Assembly: GCA_008330645.1 (NCBI GenBank) | Contig: VLTN01000015.1 | Span: 1-64,000, forward strand | From: Cafeteria roenbergensis | Lineage: Eukaryota > Sar > Bigyra > Bicosoecida > Cafeteriaceae | DNA: 64,000 nt | Direction: 5' to 3' | Shown: in pieces, positions 28,121 to 38,509 of the stretch | How the letters are laid out: each line of letters begins with the position of its first letter | How positions within the stretch are numbered: the stretch's first letter is position 1 | Made by a program: the position numbers and the translations under genes | The notes under the pieces: model-generated | What the model saw: only the letters and a program-made list of their open reading frames with translations | The model's database searches: none | What the model was told of the DNA's origin: nothing

Positions 28121-31068
28121 GCCTCCTCGAGCGGGGGACGGGCTGGCCGGGCCGGGGACCCCTCCCGCTGCAGGAGCGAGGCAGCGCCGCCCCCTTCGGC
28201 AGCCCGGTCAGCGCCGGACGACACAGCGGCGTACGCAGCCTCGGCCCGCTGGGCACGCTGCCGCTCGGCGGCGGCAGCCTCCACGCCCGACCCGGCGTTG
28301 CCGATGCCGACGGCGCCCGGGCCCAGGCCGCGGCCCTCGCCGTCGCGCCAGGCTCCCCACCGCCACGTGTAGCCCCCGGAGCGCATTGCCCGGTAGGCCG
28401 CATCGTCCCTACGGTCCGCCGACGTGAGCTCGAGCTCCCGCCGCGCCTCCTGCTCCCTGAGAGCCACGGCCTCCCACGCGCGGCGGGAGCGCACGGCAGA
28501 CTGCTGCAAGTCCCCGATCTCGCGCAGCTTGTCGGCCGCCTGCTGCTGCATGCGGGCGATGCGCGCGCGCAGGGCCTTGATCTCGGACGGGGTGGGCGCG
28601 GGAGGCAGCGTGTCGTCGTCCTCTTCCGCCCACCCCTCCTCCTCCGCCGAGCGAGCCACCGCCTCCAGCACCTCTGCGGCCGTGCCCGCGCCGGACCCCT
28701 CCGGGACCACCCCGGAGGCGCGCAGCACGCTCTCCGCCTGCTCCCTGGCGCGGGACTCTGCCGCCTGCGCCTTGGACTCCGCCCTCGCAACGCCGGCCGC
28801 AGAGCGGTCGAGCGCCAGCTGCAGCTGCGCCGCCGCCTCGTCCTTCTCGTCCACCAGCTGCTGCAAGCACGAGTCCTTGTCAGCCTGCGTTGCGTTGGCG
28901 TCAGCGTCGAGAGCGTCGCATCGCTCCTGGGCCTCCGCCACCCGCTTGTCTCGGACCGCCAAGGCGGTCTTGTTGGCCATGGCGGCGATGACGGCTGCCC
29001 CCGAGCGCAGCTGCGCGGCCACGGGCCTCGCCGCGAGCAGCGCCTTTGCCGCCACGCGCATGGACGCCTTGAGCTGGCCCATGAGCTGGGCGAGCGCGCC
29101 CTGGATGCCGGCCAGCGTCTGCTTCAGGCGCATCTGCTGCAGCTTCACGCCCGCCAGGACGCGCCGCAGCTCCGCCTCGGCCTTGAGCTTCATCGCAGCA
29201 AGCATGGCCATCATGCGGGCGGCGATGGCGTTGAGGTCGGGCATGCGCGGCATCGGCGGCAGGGCCGGGATGAGACCCTCCACCAGCACCATGCGCAGGA
29301 TGGGCGGGATCGTCGTCATCATGGCCTGCACAAACTGCTGCACCAGCTGGATGATCTCGGGGCCGGCCACGCCGTGGATCACGGCGCCAATGATCATCCC
29401 CGCCGCGTCAGCCAGGTTGGGCCCGAACGGGCCGATTGCCACGGGCAGGAAGTACGGCAGCGACGGCACGCTGATGGGAGGCAGCTTGAATGCGGCTGGG
29501 GGGCAGGTGCCGTGCAGCACGCACGCCGACGTGTCCGCCGCCACCACTGCACCGTCCTCCGCTTGCGACCCGGCGCGAAACCGCGTGCCGTCCTCTGCGG
29601 AGTCGCGGTCCCGGGCCGCGGCTGCGCCGCGCATTCCAGCCTGGAGCCCCGGCGCAGGCACCACCTGCGGCAGCCCTCCCACGGCCTGGAAGGGGAGGCC
29701 GACCGTCAGCTCGCGGGCGCGCCGCCCCGCCAGCGCCGCGGCCCCGGGCGCGCCCACTGCGGCCAGCAGCTCCTCGTCGATGGACGGCCCGCCCAGCCCG
29801 CGCAAGTCGTCGGCGAGGCGCTGCAGCTGCGGGGAGTTCTGCAGCGTGTGAGCGGCCTCTTGCAGCGTCCCCTGCCGGGCCAGCTCCCGCGACGCGGCCT
29901 CTGCGTCCTCCGCCGCCTGCGTCGGCGAGTCGGCGTAGGAACCCCCGAGGGCTGAGCCGGCCCACGCCCCGCCCGGGCGGACCCCCTTGGTGGCGCGCTC
30001 GATCACGCGCTCCGCCGCGCGCACCGTCGCTGATCGGGCAGGAGCGTCGTCGCCACCGGTCGAGGCCGCGGCCGCGGCCACTGCCCCAATCGCCTCGGCA
30101 ACCGTCGCTCGGCCGCCGGCCGGCGCCGCGGAGCCGTCGGACCACGCGCCCGCCGTGCTGGCAGCGTCGTCGCCGAGCGCCTGGCGCTTGGTGCAGCGCA
30201 TGTACGCTCGCTGCTCGGCGCGGCACGCGGACACGTCCCCCCGGTGGTGGGCCACGCAGCCGGTTAGCTCCAGGGTGTGCTCCGCGCAGGGGCCCTTCTC
30301 GTCGAACAGGCCTGAGCGCCGCAGCGCCGCAGAAGGCTCCCTGCGCCACCGCACGCGCACGCCCCCGCCGGAGTCGGCTGGACCGCCCCCATCGGAGTCG
30401 GGCTGGGCGGCGGGCTGAGCGCCGCGCTGCAGCAGCTGGGCGGGCTGAGCGCCGCGCTGCAGCAGCTGGGCGGGCTGAGCGCCGCGCTGCAGCAGCTGGG
30501 CGGGCTGAGCGACGGGCTGGGCCGCCTCCACGGCTGGCGCGCGGCGGGCCACGAAGCGCCGAACCGCCTCCAGGGTGACTCCCTCGACGGTGTGCCCGGC
30601 AGAAGCGCTGCCCTCAGGCGGCTGCACCGGCAGAAGCTCGCAAGGCGAACCGCCGCTGCGACGGGCAAGGGCCGCAGCCGAGGTGGGAAGCAGAACGGTC
30701 AGCCCCCCGTCTCGCGCCAGGCGGTCGTGCCCATGCCGCCGGAGCCACGCGATGGCGCCGGGAAGCACCTCGGCATCCGGGACCAGCATGGACGAGCCGG
30801 GGCGTGCGAGCTCTAGCCTCAGACTGTCGGTGCTCCCGCAAGAGAACGTCCACCGCGGCCCGGCATCGGCGACACCATGAGGCTGGTGCTCCCAACGACT
30901 GCCTCCCCCGTGCAGCTGCAGCACAGCTGCCCAGCTCGTGGAGGCGGGGTCCGCGCCCGCAAGTCCCTGCACGCCGACCAGCGCAAGGGACACGTTGGCC
31001 CCTCGCGCAGCCGCAAGCTGCGCCGTGGCGCAAGCGAATGCAATGACCAGGGCGGCTGGCCACGGCAT
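27103..31068 (-). CDS. Large secreted-type helical protein with twin CX9C motif (1,321 aa)
   Basis: The start at 31068 gives a clear signal peptide (MPWPAALVIAFACATAQLAAARG). Features in order: three exact AQPAQLLQRG repeats (residues about 186-216); two CX9C motifs (CAEHTLELTGC and CRAEQRAYMRC, near 257-292) of CHCH type; a hydrophobic helical stretch (about 560-660, from MIIGAVIHGVAG); long charged coiled-coil-like helices (about 660-950); and poly-Ala/Glu runs. A Ser/Thr/His-rich segment (TRSTAHSVTRAVSHSLVHVL) then leads to a Cys cluster (CCHDCIMGNGTGCDCC), followed by WWEWS and a Pro-rich tail. Twin CX9C usually marks mitochondrial intermembrane-space proteins, while the leader and terminal Cys cluster suggest export. 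No named family was recognised and the destination is open. The gene has no introns and starts 167 bp from the divergent ISD11 gene. Confidence 0.75.
30421..30510 (-). repeat. Three exact 30-bp coding repeats
   Basis: Three identical head-to-tail copies of a 30-bp unit (GCCGCGCTGCAGCAGCTGGG plus 10 bases) encode the ten residues AQPAQLLQRG three times. Identity between copies indicates a recent in-frame expansion. Confidence 0.95.
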
Positions 31069-31235
31069 GGTCTCAGCAGCCCGCCGCGGAGGGGCAGCTG
31101 GGCTGTGCGGCTCGCGCAGTCGGGCGCGGCGGGCGCAGGGCGGCTCTGCATCCGTGTGCGGCAGGGAATTGTTGGGCTCGCGCTCGCCCCGCGAGCTCCC
31201 CCGACCGACACGCCCAGCGACAGGCGCGCGGCACG
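31069..31235. promoter_or_regulatory. Bidirectional promoter region, secreted protein / ISD11
   Basis: Only 167 bp separate the start codons of the minus-strand gene (31068) and the plus-strand ISD11 gene (31236). Both promoters must overlap here unless they lie inside coding sequence. No TATA box was seen in this GC-rich stretch. Confidence 0.5.
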
Positions 31236-31826
31236 ATGGCAGCGCAGCGAAGCCAGGTCCTCTCACTCATGCGCACGATGCTGCGCGCCAGCAAGTCCTT
31301 CAAGGTGAGGCCCGCAATGCCACGGGCGCGCCCGCTCTGGAGCTGGCTCGGCGCGAGCGAGCATGGGCGGCCCGGCCGCCTCGGCGAGGCCTCATAGCGC
31401 GCATGCGACTCAACGCGATGGGCCTTGCCGATGCCATCGGCACCGGCGAGCCAGCCGCTCGCGGGCTTCCCGAGGAAGGTGCCGGGAGGGTCGCTTCCGT
31501 GACGTGGCTGCGAAGCTTTGCCCTGCGATGTCGCCCCCACTCTCGCCGGGATGGCGTTTGCTCGCCCGCCCGCGCCCTCCTCGCAGGACTACAACTTCCG
31601 CGCTTACGCCCAGCGCCGCGTGGCAGCTGGGTTCCGCGAGAACATGCACGCCGCGCCGGCGGAGGCTGCCGAGCTCCTCGCTGCGGCCGAGCCGCAGCTG
31701 GAGATGATTCGGCGCCAGGCGCTCATCAACTCCATGTACCACGGTGGCGAGTCCGTCATGAGCGCGTACGCCTCGCAACGAGCGCAAACCGGGGTCCCCA
31801 GCGGCACCACCGCACCTTCGGCGTGA
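31236..31826 (+). CDS. LYRM4: ISD11 (LYRM4), Fe-S cluster assembly factor, 102 aa
   Basis: Exon 1 (31236-31304) encodes MAAQRSQVLSLMRTMLRASK and three more residues. A 282-bp phase-0 intron (GTGAGG...CGCAG) follows, and exon 2 (31587-31826) begins DYNFRAYAQRRVAAGFREN. Order and spacing match animal and fungal ISD11: VLSLYRAMLRESK, NYRTYAVRRIRDAFREN and GVIRRQ, the last appearing here as EMIRRQALINSMY. ISD11 binds and stabilises the cysteine desulfurase NFS1 together with acyl-carrier protein in the mitochondrial matrix. The family's Leu-Tyr-Arg signature reads Leu-Met-Arg here, so Tyr is replaced while Arg and the Phe of the FREN motif are kept. No cleavable targeting peptide is evident. The splice makes the homology continuous, which supports the model. 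Confidence 0.92.
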
Positions 31827-32208
31827 GCACGCAGGGACCACCACCGTCTCCAAGGACGGACCCGCTTGCAGCCCTGTCCCGGCGGGCGTGCGCGGATTTT
31901 CTGCGCGCCTCTGTTCCCCCCTTGCCCCTCCCGTCTCTCTCTCTCTCTGAGTCTCTGTCCTTGTGTGAGTGCATATGCATGCGTGTGCGCGCGACCAATC
32001 GCTCACGCTGCTTCCACCTGCCCGGTGTCGCTGTCACGGCAGCACGCTCACGCTGGGCACACAACCGCGCAGGCTGCTGGCCCATTGGGTCGTGCTTGCG
32101 CGGCACCGGCGGCATTGGGCCAGCCCCGGGGGCTCGCTCGTCGCCTCTCGAAGGCCAGTCCGGCCACGACTGCACGCGGCGCGCCCTCCCCCGGGTCGCA
32201 GCAGCGCC
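31827..32208. other. Convergent 3' spacer with CT microsatellite
   Basis: The 382 bp between the ISD11 and TMEM242 stops contain a short CT run (about 31,935-31,950) and a TG/CG-rich stretch. No gene was seen. Confidence 0.55.
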
Positions 32209-33364
32209 TCACCCCCGGTCAGCCTCGTCGTGCCGGCCGGGCAGCGTGACGCCCTCTGGCGGGACGAGACCCTTGCTGACAATCTGCTGCCGGCGCAGCG
32301 CCTGGTCCCTGTCAAACGTCACCTCCAGCTCATCCCACTCCGCATCCGTCTCTGCTAGCACGCGCGCGTCCGCCCGGGGCAGGTCCGGCATCAAGGGCGC
32401 CCCTGGGTCGGCCGCCCGGGCCGCGGCACTGCCCGGGCCCTCCGGGGCCGCGTCCCGGACCACCTCGCTCACGGAACGCAGCCCCTGCCCCAGCGAGCCG
32501 TCCACAGCGTCCCTGACGCGCGGAAGGACCACGAACAGCCGGTCAGACACATCCATGAGCGTCCACGCGTCCAAAGACCACGCCACCGCCAGCGCAACCG
32601 CGCCGGTCCCGGTGAGAGCGAGCAGCGTGCCGTACAGCAGCGCCCGGCCAGCCACGTCCCCCGCGGTCTGTCCAGTGCCGGGAATCACCGTGGCGCCGAT
32701 GCGAGCCGCGTCCAGGTCGAATTCCGACCCCGGCACGCCCAGGCCGGGCGAGCCGCCGAAGTCGTCGTCGTCGTCCTCGTGCGCGGCGGGGGCGGCACCG
32801 CGCGCGGACTCAGAGCGGCTGCCGGACCCGGCGGCCTGCCCGAGAACGGCGTGCGGCGCCATCCTCATCACAGCTGCAGGCGCATGCGTGACTCTGGCGC
32901 CGGCCGAGCCGATGGGCAGGTGGTGGGAAGCGGCGGCCGACGCAGCGCGACTGGCGCCTTGCGCGGCCAAGGCAGCCTCCTCCGCGGCCTCCTTGATGCC
33001 CTCACGGATGCGCGACCGGAACCCTGCGTAGGCGCCTGCGAGCGACGCAGCTCCACGGACGGCGCGGCTCCGGTCGTCGACAGCACGGTCGCGCGGACGC
33101 GAAGCAGGCACACGCGGCCCCGGCAACGGGAGGCGGCGGCTCGCCCCTTCCCCACCCTCTCTCCCCCGGGCACGAACGTGAAGCACCACGTGCCACATTC
33201 TCCTTCCTCCAAAGCAACCCACGGAGGACCACGGAGACGCTGGCACGCTCACCTCCAGCCATGCACACGACGCCAAGGAGCGCAAAGCCAGCGGGCGCCC
33301 ATTTTTCGGCGGTGACGGCCCAGTCCGGCTTGGCATCCGTGCCCTTTCTCGCGGACGCGCTCAT
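32209..33364 (-). CDS. TMEM242: TMEM242-like mitochondrial membrane protein (312 aa)
   Basis: Exon 1 (33253-33364) encodes 37 residues ending in the first membrane helix (APAGFALLGVVCMAG). A 217-bp intron (GTGAGC...CGCAG) splits a Gly codon. Exon 2 (32209-33035) begins AYAGFRSRIREGIKEAAEE. A Ser/Ala/Asp-rich insert follows, then the second membrane region (GRALLYGTLLALTGTGAVAL), WSLDAWTLMDVSDRL and a C-terminal AEWDELEV. This mirrors human TMEM242: AGMLAGF, RALGWGSLYAWCGVGV, LGVHSMNDFR and EWEE. The human protein is an inner-membrane factor that helps build the ATP synthase c-ring and complex I. This version is about twice as long because of the insert. It pairs head-to-head with NSUN5 (173 bp apart). 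Confidence 0.82.
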
Positions 33365-33537
33365 TGCGCCCGCCCCGCGCCTCGCAGCCTTTGGGCGAGG
33401 GAGGGGGGGGTGGCGCTCGGGGCTGAGCAAGTCCCACGCCGGCGGCAGAGCCCGCGCGCCGACGACGGTCTTTGCAGCTCGCAATGCCCGCTTCAGTCGC
33501 TTGCACGTGCGTCGGGTGCCAGAGGGCGCGCTTCGCC
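33365..33537. promoter_or_regulatory. Bidirectional promoter region, TMEM242 / NSUN5
   Basis: 173 bp separate the two divergent start codons. An in-frame ATG at 33484 could extend NSUN5 by 18 residues, which would shrink the spacer to 119 bp. No recognisable core promoter motif was found. Confidence 0.45.
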
Positions 33538-35580
33538 ATGAGCCTTGCCTACACCCTGGCCTCCCGTGCCGTCGCGGAAGTGGCGACTGGGCGCAAAAGC
33601 CTGAAGAACGCAGTCTACGGGCAGTGCCTCCCGCCGCCCGGCCACGGAGGGCAGGCCCGCAAGGAGGTGCCCGGGAGCGTGATCCGCCAGGTGTTGGCGC
33701 TGTCGAGCGAGACGTGCCGGTGGGAGCCGGCTCTGGCTGCGGCGTTTTCGGCTGTGAGCAAAGCCTCGCACAAGTCCGCCAAACGTCTCGACCGCAAGGC
33801 CCTGGACGCGGCCAAAACGCTCGTTGCGAGCGCAAAGGACAGGTGGCTGCTCCGAGTTCTTGTGACAGAGTGCCTGTTCGGCCGCGGGAGGCGGGCGCGA
33901 AAGGACGCGGCCGCCAGGGGATCCGTGGCGGGAGAGCGCGCGTCGGCTGGTGTGCGCGGCGGAGGGGCCGTGGCGAGGCTGGTGGTGGACGCCACTCCGG
34001 CGCTGGTGTGGGCGCTCGAGGCTGTGCAGCGCGAGGCCGGGGTGGGGAGCCCTGAGGAGCTGCTGCCGGAGGGGTCGCGGCGCCGCGGCGGCGGTGGCGG
34101 TGGCGGGGGCGGTGGCGGCGAGGAGTCAGCTGACGGGGAGGAGGACAGCGCGCTGCCGCGGTACGCGCGCGTCAACTCGGCGGTGTGGGCCGGCACTGTC
34201 CAGGAGGCGGCGGAGGCGGCAGGCGCGTGGGTCGCGGCGCAGGAGCACGCCAGGCTCGCGCGGGCAGCGGCCGCGGCGGAATCGGCCCCGGCAGCCCAGG
34301 CACCAGCAGCAGCAGCAGCGGCGGCGGCAACGGCAGCGGCGGCGGCAGCGGCATCCGCGGCGCAAGCGGCCGCCACCGACGCTGCCAAGCGCGGGCCCAA
34401 GGGCCGCAAGCGGCCGCGCAGCGAGTCCGGCGCGACGTCCCCGGCCGCGGCGCCCGTGTCCCCGGCAGCGCCGGCCCCGGCCAGCCCTGCCGCAGCGGCT
34501 GCGTGCGCTGTGGACGAGCTCGTTCCCGGGTTTCTGGCGTTTCCTCCCGGCACGGATCTCCACGCTTGCCCGCTGGTGACCTCAGGCGCCCTCGCGCTGC
34601 AGGACCGCGCGAGCGGGCTGACCGCCGCGGCGCTGCTTCTCTCGCCCGGGAGCGCGGCCGTGTGGCCCCCGCCCGCCGGCCGCCCGGTGACCGTTGTGGA
34701 TGCCTGCGCCGCGCCGGGAAGCAAGACGTCGCAGCTGGCCGCGGGGCTGGCGGCGATGGTGCCGGGCGCTGCCTCCGGCCCGAGCGGCGTGGCCACCGCG
34801 CGCGCGGCCCGGGTGTCCGTGCTGGCCATTGAGCGGGACGCGGAGCGGGCGGCGCTGCTGCAGCGGCGCATGGAGGCCCTGGGATGCAGCCCCGTGGTGC
34901 GCGTGGTTCGGGGGGACTTCCTGGGGCTGGTTCCCACGGACCCCACGGCGGAGGCGTCGTCTGCCGGCGACGGCGCTGCTGCTTCTGCTGCGGCCGCGTC
35001 GGTCAAGCAGCGGCGCGCGGACCGCAGGAGACAGTTCTCCGCGCCGAGGGGCAAGCCGACGCCGGTGCAGTGCGCGGGCGGGCGCGTGGATGCGGTGCTG
35101 CTGGACCCGTCGTGCTCGGGGTCGGGCATGGCGGCGCGAAGGTTTGAGCTGAGCGGCGGCGCGGGCTCGGCAGCGAAGCGTGCGCGCACCTCCGCCGGCG
35201 CCGCGGAGGACGCCCCCAGGCCGCCCGCCTCGGCTGCGGAGCGGGTGGGGAAGCTCTCGGCGTTCCAGCGCGCCGCGCTCCTCCACGCGCTCTCCCTGCC
35301 CGGCTGCAGGCGCGTGGCCTACTCGACCTGCTCCGTCTGGGGGGACGAGGACGAGGGCGTGGTGGCAAGCGCAATGGCCAACCCGGCTGTGGCCGGCAAG
35401 TGGAAGCTCATCAAGGCGCTGCCCGACTGGCCCACCCGCGGCATGGCGTGGCCCGGGCTTGCGCCTTCCGAGGCCGACTGCCTCGTTCGCGCCGACCCGG
35501 CCAGCGACCGCACGCAGGGGTTTTTCGTGGCGCTGTTCGAGAGGGTGCCGGGCTCGGGCGAGGACATTGCGCAAGAGTGA
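33538..35580 (+). CDS. NSUN5: NSUN5/RCM1-type rRNA m5C methyltransferase (680 aa)
   Basis: The N-terminal helical domain (AYTLASRAVAEVATGRKSLKNAVYG) matches RCM1/NSUN5. The catalytic Rossmann domain has motif I DACAAPGSKTSQLA near residue 387, motif II LAIERD, motif IV LDPSCSGSGM near 522 and motif VI YSTCSVW near 595. It ends in RTQGFFVALFERV, the family's usual terminus. The two Cys of PSCSG and STCS are the release and nucleophile cysteines of m5C RNA methyltransferases. The family methylates one conserved cytosine of large-subunit rRNA in the nucleolus. A Gly/Ala-rich insert (about residues 180-310) accounts for the extra length over the roughly 430-490 aa of animal and yeast forms. No introns were seen. 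The start at 33538 was preferred to 33484 because homologues begin at this point. Confidence 0.92.
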   Translation: MSLAYTLASRAVAEVATGRKSLKNAVYGQCLPPPGHGGQARKEVPGSVIRQVLALSSETCRWEPALAAAFSAVSKASHKSAKRLDRKALDAAKTLVASAKDRWLLRVLVTECLFGRGRRARKDAAARGSVAGERASAGVRGGGAVARLVVDATPALVWALEAVQREAGVGSPEELLPEGSRRRGGGGGGGGGGGEESADGEEDSALPRYARVNSAVWAGTVQEAAEAAGAWVAAQEHARLARAAAAAESAPAAQAPAAAAAAAATAAAAAAASAAQAAATDAAKRGPKGRKRPRSESGATSPAAAPVSPAAPAPASPAAAAACAVDELVPGFLAFPPGTDLHACPLVTSGALALQDRASGLTAAALLLSPGSAAVWPPPAGRPVTVVDACAAPGSKTSQLAAGLAAMVPGAASGPSGVATARAARVSVLAIERDAERAALLQRRMEALGCSPVVRVVRGDFLGLVPTDPTAEASSAGDGAAASAAAASVKQRRADRRRQFSAPRGKPTPVQCAGGRVDAVLLDPSCSGSGMAARRFELSGGAGSAAKRARTSAGAAEDAPRPPASAAERVGKLSAFQRAALLHALSLPGCRRVAYSTCSVWGDEDEGVVASAMANPAVAGKWKLIKALPDWPTRGMAWPGLAPSEADCLVRADPASDRTQGFFVALFERVPGSGEDIAQE

Positions 35581-35803
35581 CCTGGATGCGCGCGCGCGCG
35601 CGCGCGTTCAAACAGCGCCGCTCCGCGGGCGCGCCCGCTCGCAGTGGGGGCGAAGGCGCCGGTTGACGCTGCGCACACAAATGCACCCCGCGAACTCGGC
35701 TCTGCTTTCAAGTCGCGGGCGTGTGGCGTCGGCCCGCCGGCTCGCGCTCCGGGTCGCACACGCCCGCGCGCTGCCCGGCGGCCTCGGGCCGTCGCCTGGA
35801 AGC

Positions 35804-38018
35804 ATGCGCGCCCTGATGCTGGCGCACGCGGAGCGCAGGGGGGACGTTCGCTGGGCGGAGTTCCTGCACCCGGCGCCCCCGCTGCCTTGCAGCCCGGAGG
35901 TGCGATTGGGCGCGGTTGCTGCGCGCCATCTCGCGCTCCCGTCAGCTCGCGCGCGCGCCGTGCCCCGAACCGGCCCGCTTCCCCGCCTCCCCTCCCCGCC
36001 CCCCCAAAGGGCAAACAAGCCGTTCTTGTCCCCGGATCCCGCAACTTGCTCTCGCTGTTGCTGGGCCCGCGCCTGCGCAGAACGTGCTGTACTTTATCGT
36101 CCTCGGGCCAATCAGGGTCGGTGCTATTGCCCTTGCGCTCCTGGCCTGCTGGCTGTCCGCCATGGTCGCCACCTGCTGCGCCCGCGGCCACAAGGGGTGG
36201 GCCTGGCAGCAGCTCCCCTGGGTGGTCGGCTACGCCTCGCGCATGGGCATGTGGAGCCTCGGCTTCGACGTGCAAGTTGAGCTGCGCCCCGGCGCCGAGG
36301 AGGCGCTCACCAGCTGCGCAGTCGTGGTCGCGCCCCACTGCACGATGCTGGACTTCATCGTCATGTTCGCCGCCGAGGCCATCGCCGCGCAGCAGCGGTC
36401 CCTGACGACCGGGCTCGGAGGCGGCAATCCGGACGGCAGCGCGGGTTTCTCCGCTGCCGAGGCAGCTGCTGCCCCGCGCCGTGCGCCCGCCGCCATCGGC
36501 GACGAGGCGGCTGGCGACCGCGGCGGCGACAGCGAGGACGCGCCGGGCGAGGACGGGGGCTGCTGCAGCCTCTGCTGCGCCACGGACGTCGGGTGGGGCT
36601 GCGAGCGGCGGCGCGGCGGCGGCGGCCTGCGCTTCGCGATGAAGGGCGCCCTGCGCACCGTCCCGCTGCTCGGGACGCCCGCCGAGACCATGGGCTGCGT
36701 TTTCGTCCACAAGCACTCCGGCCCATCCGACACAGCCGCCGCCGCCGCCGCAGCCGCTGCGGCAGCGCGGTCCACCGAGAGCCCGCTCGCCCCGAAGCAG
36801 CCCAGCGGCGTGCACACGCCGCCCGCTTCGCTGGCAACCACCCCGGCCAGCTCCCACGACGCCGTCGCCCCGGGCGTGCAGTCCCGCGCCGCGGCTGGCG
36901 CCGGCGCCGCCCCCCTTCAGTCCGCCTCCGCCGGGCGCGGCCAGCCCGACGCCGCCGCCACCTCCACCGCCCCGGCGGCCCCGTCCGCGCGCGTGGGCGC
37001 GACGGCCCCCTCCGCGGACACCCTTACCATTGGCCCTGGCGCCGCCGGCGCCGCCGGCGCCGCCAGCGGTGCCCCAGGCGCGTTCGACGCGCTCCGGGTG
37101 GCCGCCGCCGAGTTCGACCCCGTCACGCCCTGGGGCCGGGGCCGCGTGATGATCTTCCCCGAGGGCACGACGAGCAACGGAACCGCGCTCACGCGGTTTC
37201 GCACCGGGGCGTTTGCGTCGTCGGCGGCGGCCGGCTGGCCGTGCGTGCAGCCGGCGGGGATTACGTGGCCGCGCGCCCGGACCTCGCTCTTCTGTCGCTA
37301 CAAGCAGCCCGACGTGGCGGGGGTGTGGGCGTGGGGGACGGAGAGCGGGCAGGCGGCCGAGGGCGCAGAGGCCGCGCCAGCGAAGCCCGGGGGCGAGGGT
37401 TCGTCGTCGGAGCGGCCTGCCCTCTCTCGGAGGGCTGGCGTCACGGCCGAGGCTGGCAGCGGCGGCGTCGCGCCAGCCGCCGCCGGCTCTGCAGCTGACG
37501 GCTCTGCAGACGGAGGCTCTGCAGCTGGAGGCTCTGCAGCTGGCGGCGTGCCCGCGCTTCCTGAGCGGCTGCGAAACGTCGCGGCCGGGGGCCGCGGGTG
37601 GGCTTCCATGAGCTGGGACACGCTGCCCACGAGCCTGTATCTGTACCGCCTCATGTCTCTGCCGCCTGCGCTGCCGCCGCTGGCGCTGCCCCCCGCCCCG
37701 CCCCGCTGCCGCGCGTGTTCCCCGCTGTTCGTGCTGGTGTGGGCGGTGCTGTGGGTGGTGACGCTGGTGCTGGAGGGAGTGCGCCGCCTCGTCAGCCTGT
37801 TCGGCGTTTGCCCCGCGAGACAGGTCTCTGTGGTGTTTGGGGAGGCACTCCCTGTCGGGGAGGGGCCCGGGGCGGCTGCGCGGGCCGCCATGGCCGCCCA
37901 GGCTGCGTGTTCCGCGCTCACGGACGACAGGCCGTGCACTCAGAGCGAGGCAGCCGACAAGTGGAGGCTCCACGGCGCCGTCATGGCCGGGAGGACGCCA
38001 TGGCACTGGTGGGAGTGA
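35804..38018 (+). CDS. LPCAT-type lysophospholipid acyltransferase (677 aa)
   Basis: Exon 1 (35804-35899, 32 codons) reads MRALMLAHAERRGDVRWAEF. A 181-bp phase-0 intron (GTGCGA...CGCAG) leads into exon 2 (36081-38018), starting NVLYFIVLGPIRVGA, the first membrane helix typical of LPCATs. The acyltransferase box is APHCTMLDFIV (H-x4-D) near residue 116. The acceptor motif FPEGTTSNG lies near residue 391, followed by FRTGAF and a PAGITWPR segment. A further hydrophobic helix (LFVLVWAVLWVVTLVLE) is near 585. Ala/Ser-rich inserts, including AAGSA-type repeats near 500-520, lengthen the protein. These enzymes reacylate lysophosphatidylcholine or -ethanolamine in the ER. The usual Asn before the catalytic His is Pro here. 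No EF-hands were seen, so closeness to LPCAT4 or plant LPEAT rather than LPCAT1/2 is possible. Confidence 0.82.
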
Positions 38019-38078
38019 CTGGCGGCGCCGTGGTGGGAGTGACTGGCGGCGCCGTGGTGGGAGTGACTGGCGGCGCCG
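38007..38078 (+). repeat. Three 24-bp tandem repeats over the acyltransferase stop
   Basis: The unit TGGTGGGAGTGACTGGCGGC plus GCCG is repeated three times without change. The stop codon of the acyltransferase lies inside the first copy, so copies two and three are untranslated. Confidence 0.95.
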
Positions 38079-38509
38079 CCATTCCCTGCCGCTGCCGCTG
38101 CCAGTGTCTCTGCCTCTCGGCTGGCTCAGGGGCAGCTGGCCACCGGCTGCCAGCACTGGGCTGGGTGCTGGCTTCGTTCTTTGCAGCGCACGCTGAGTGA
38201 CAACGCGTCGGCTGGAATCAATATAGCTTCCGTGTCGTGCGGCCACCGGCAGCCCCCCGGCAGGAGTGCGCGGTGCCTCCACGGGTCGGGCCTGAAGCGT
38301 CGATCAATCCGAGTTCACACTGCGCGGCTTACGTGCCACGAGCTAGCTTCCAAGGCCTCACGCCCCGCAGTCCCTCAAGCCCACACGCACTCACGCAAGC
38401 ACCACTGACCGAGCGGCGCACGCCCAGCATCGCTGCAAGCCCTGTCACCATGTATGTCCCCGCCCCCGCGCCTCCGTCTCGCTGGAGCGCGGCAGCAGGC
38501 ACGGGCCGG
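38079..38509. other. Convergent 3' spacer, no gene seen
   Basis: 431 bp lie between the repeat at the acyltransferase end and the stop of the minus-strand Y14 gene. It is somewhat less GC-rich around 38,200-38,300. No gene or RNA was recognised. Confidence 0.5.

Noticed and set aside
27892-29955. 687-codon plus-strand open frame
   Set aside because: Overlaps the minus-strand secreted-type gene, which has a signal peptide and coherent helices; the plus frame is Arg/His/Leu-rich without motifs.
30421-30510. Tandem repeats considered as a CRISPR-like array
   Set aside because: Units are contiguous with no spacers, are in frame within a protein gene, and the genome is eukaryotic.
35319-38282. 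987-codon minus-strand open frame
   Set aside because: Antisense to NSUN5 and the acyltransferase, both of which have clear motifs; the reverse product is Arg/Gly/Pro noise.
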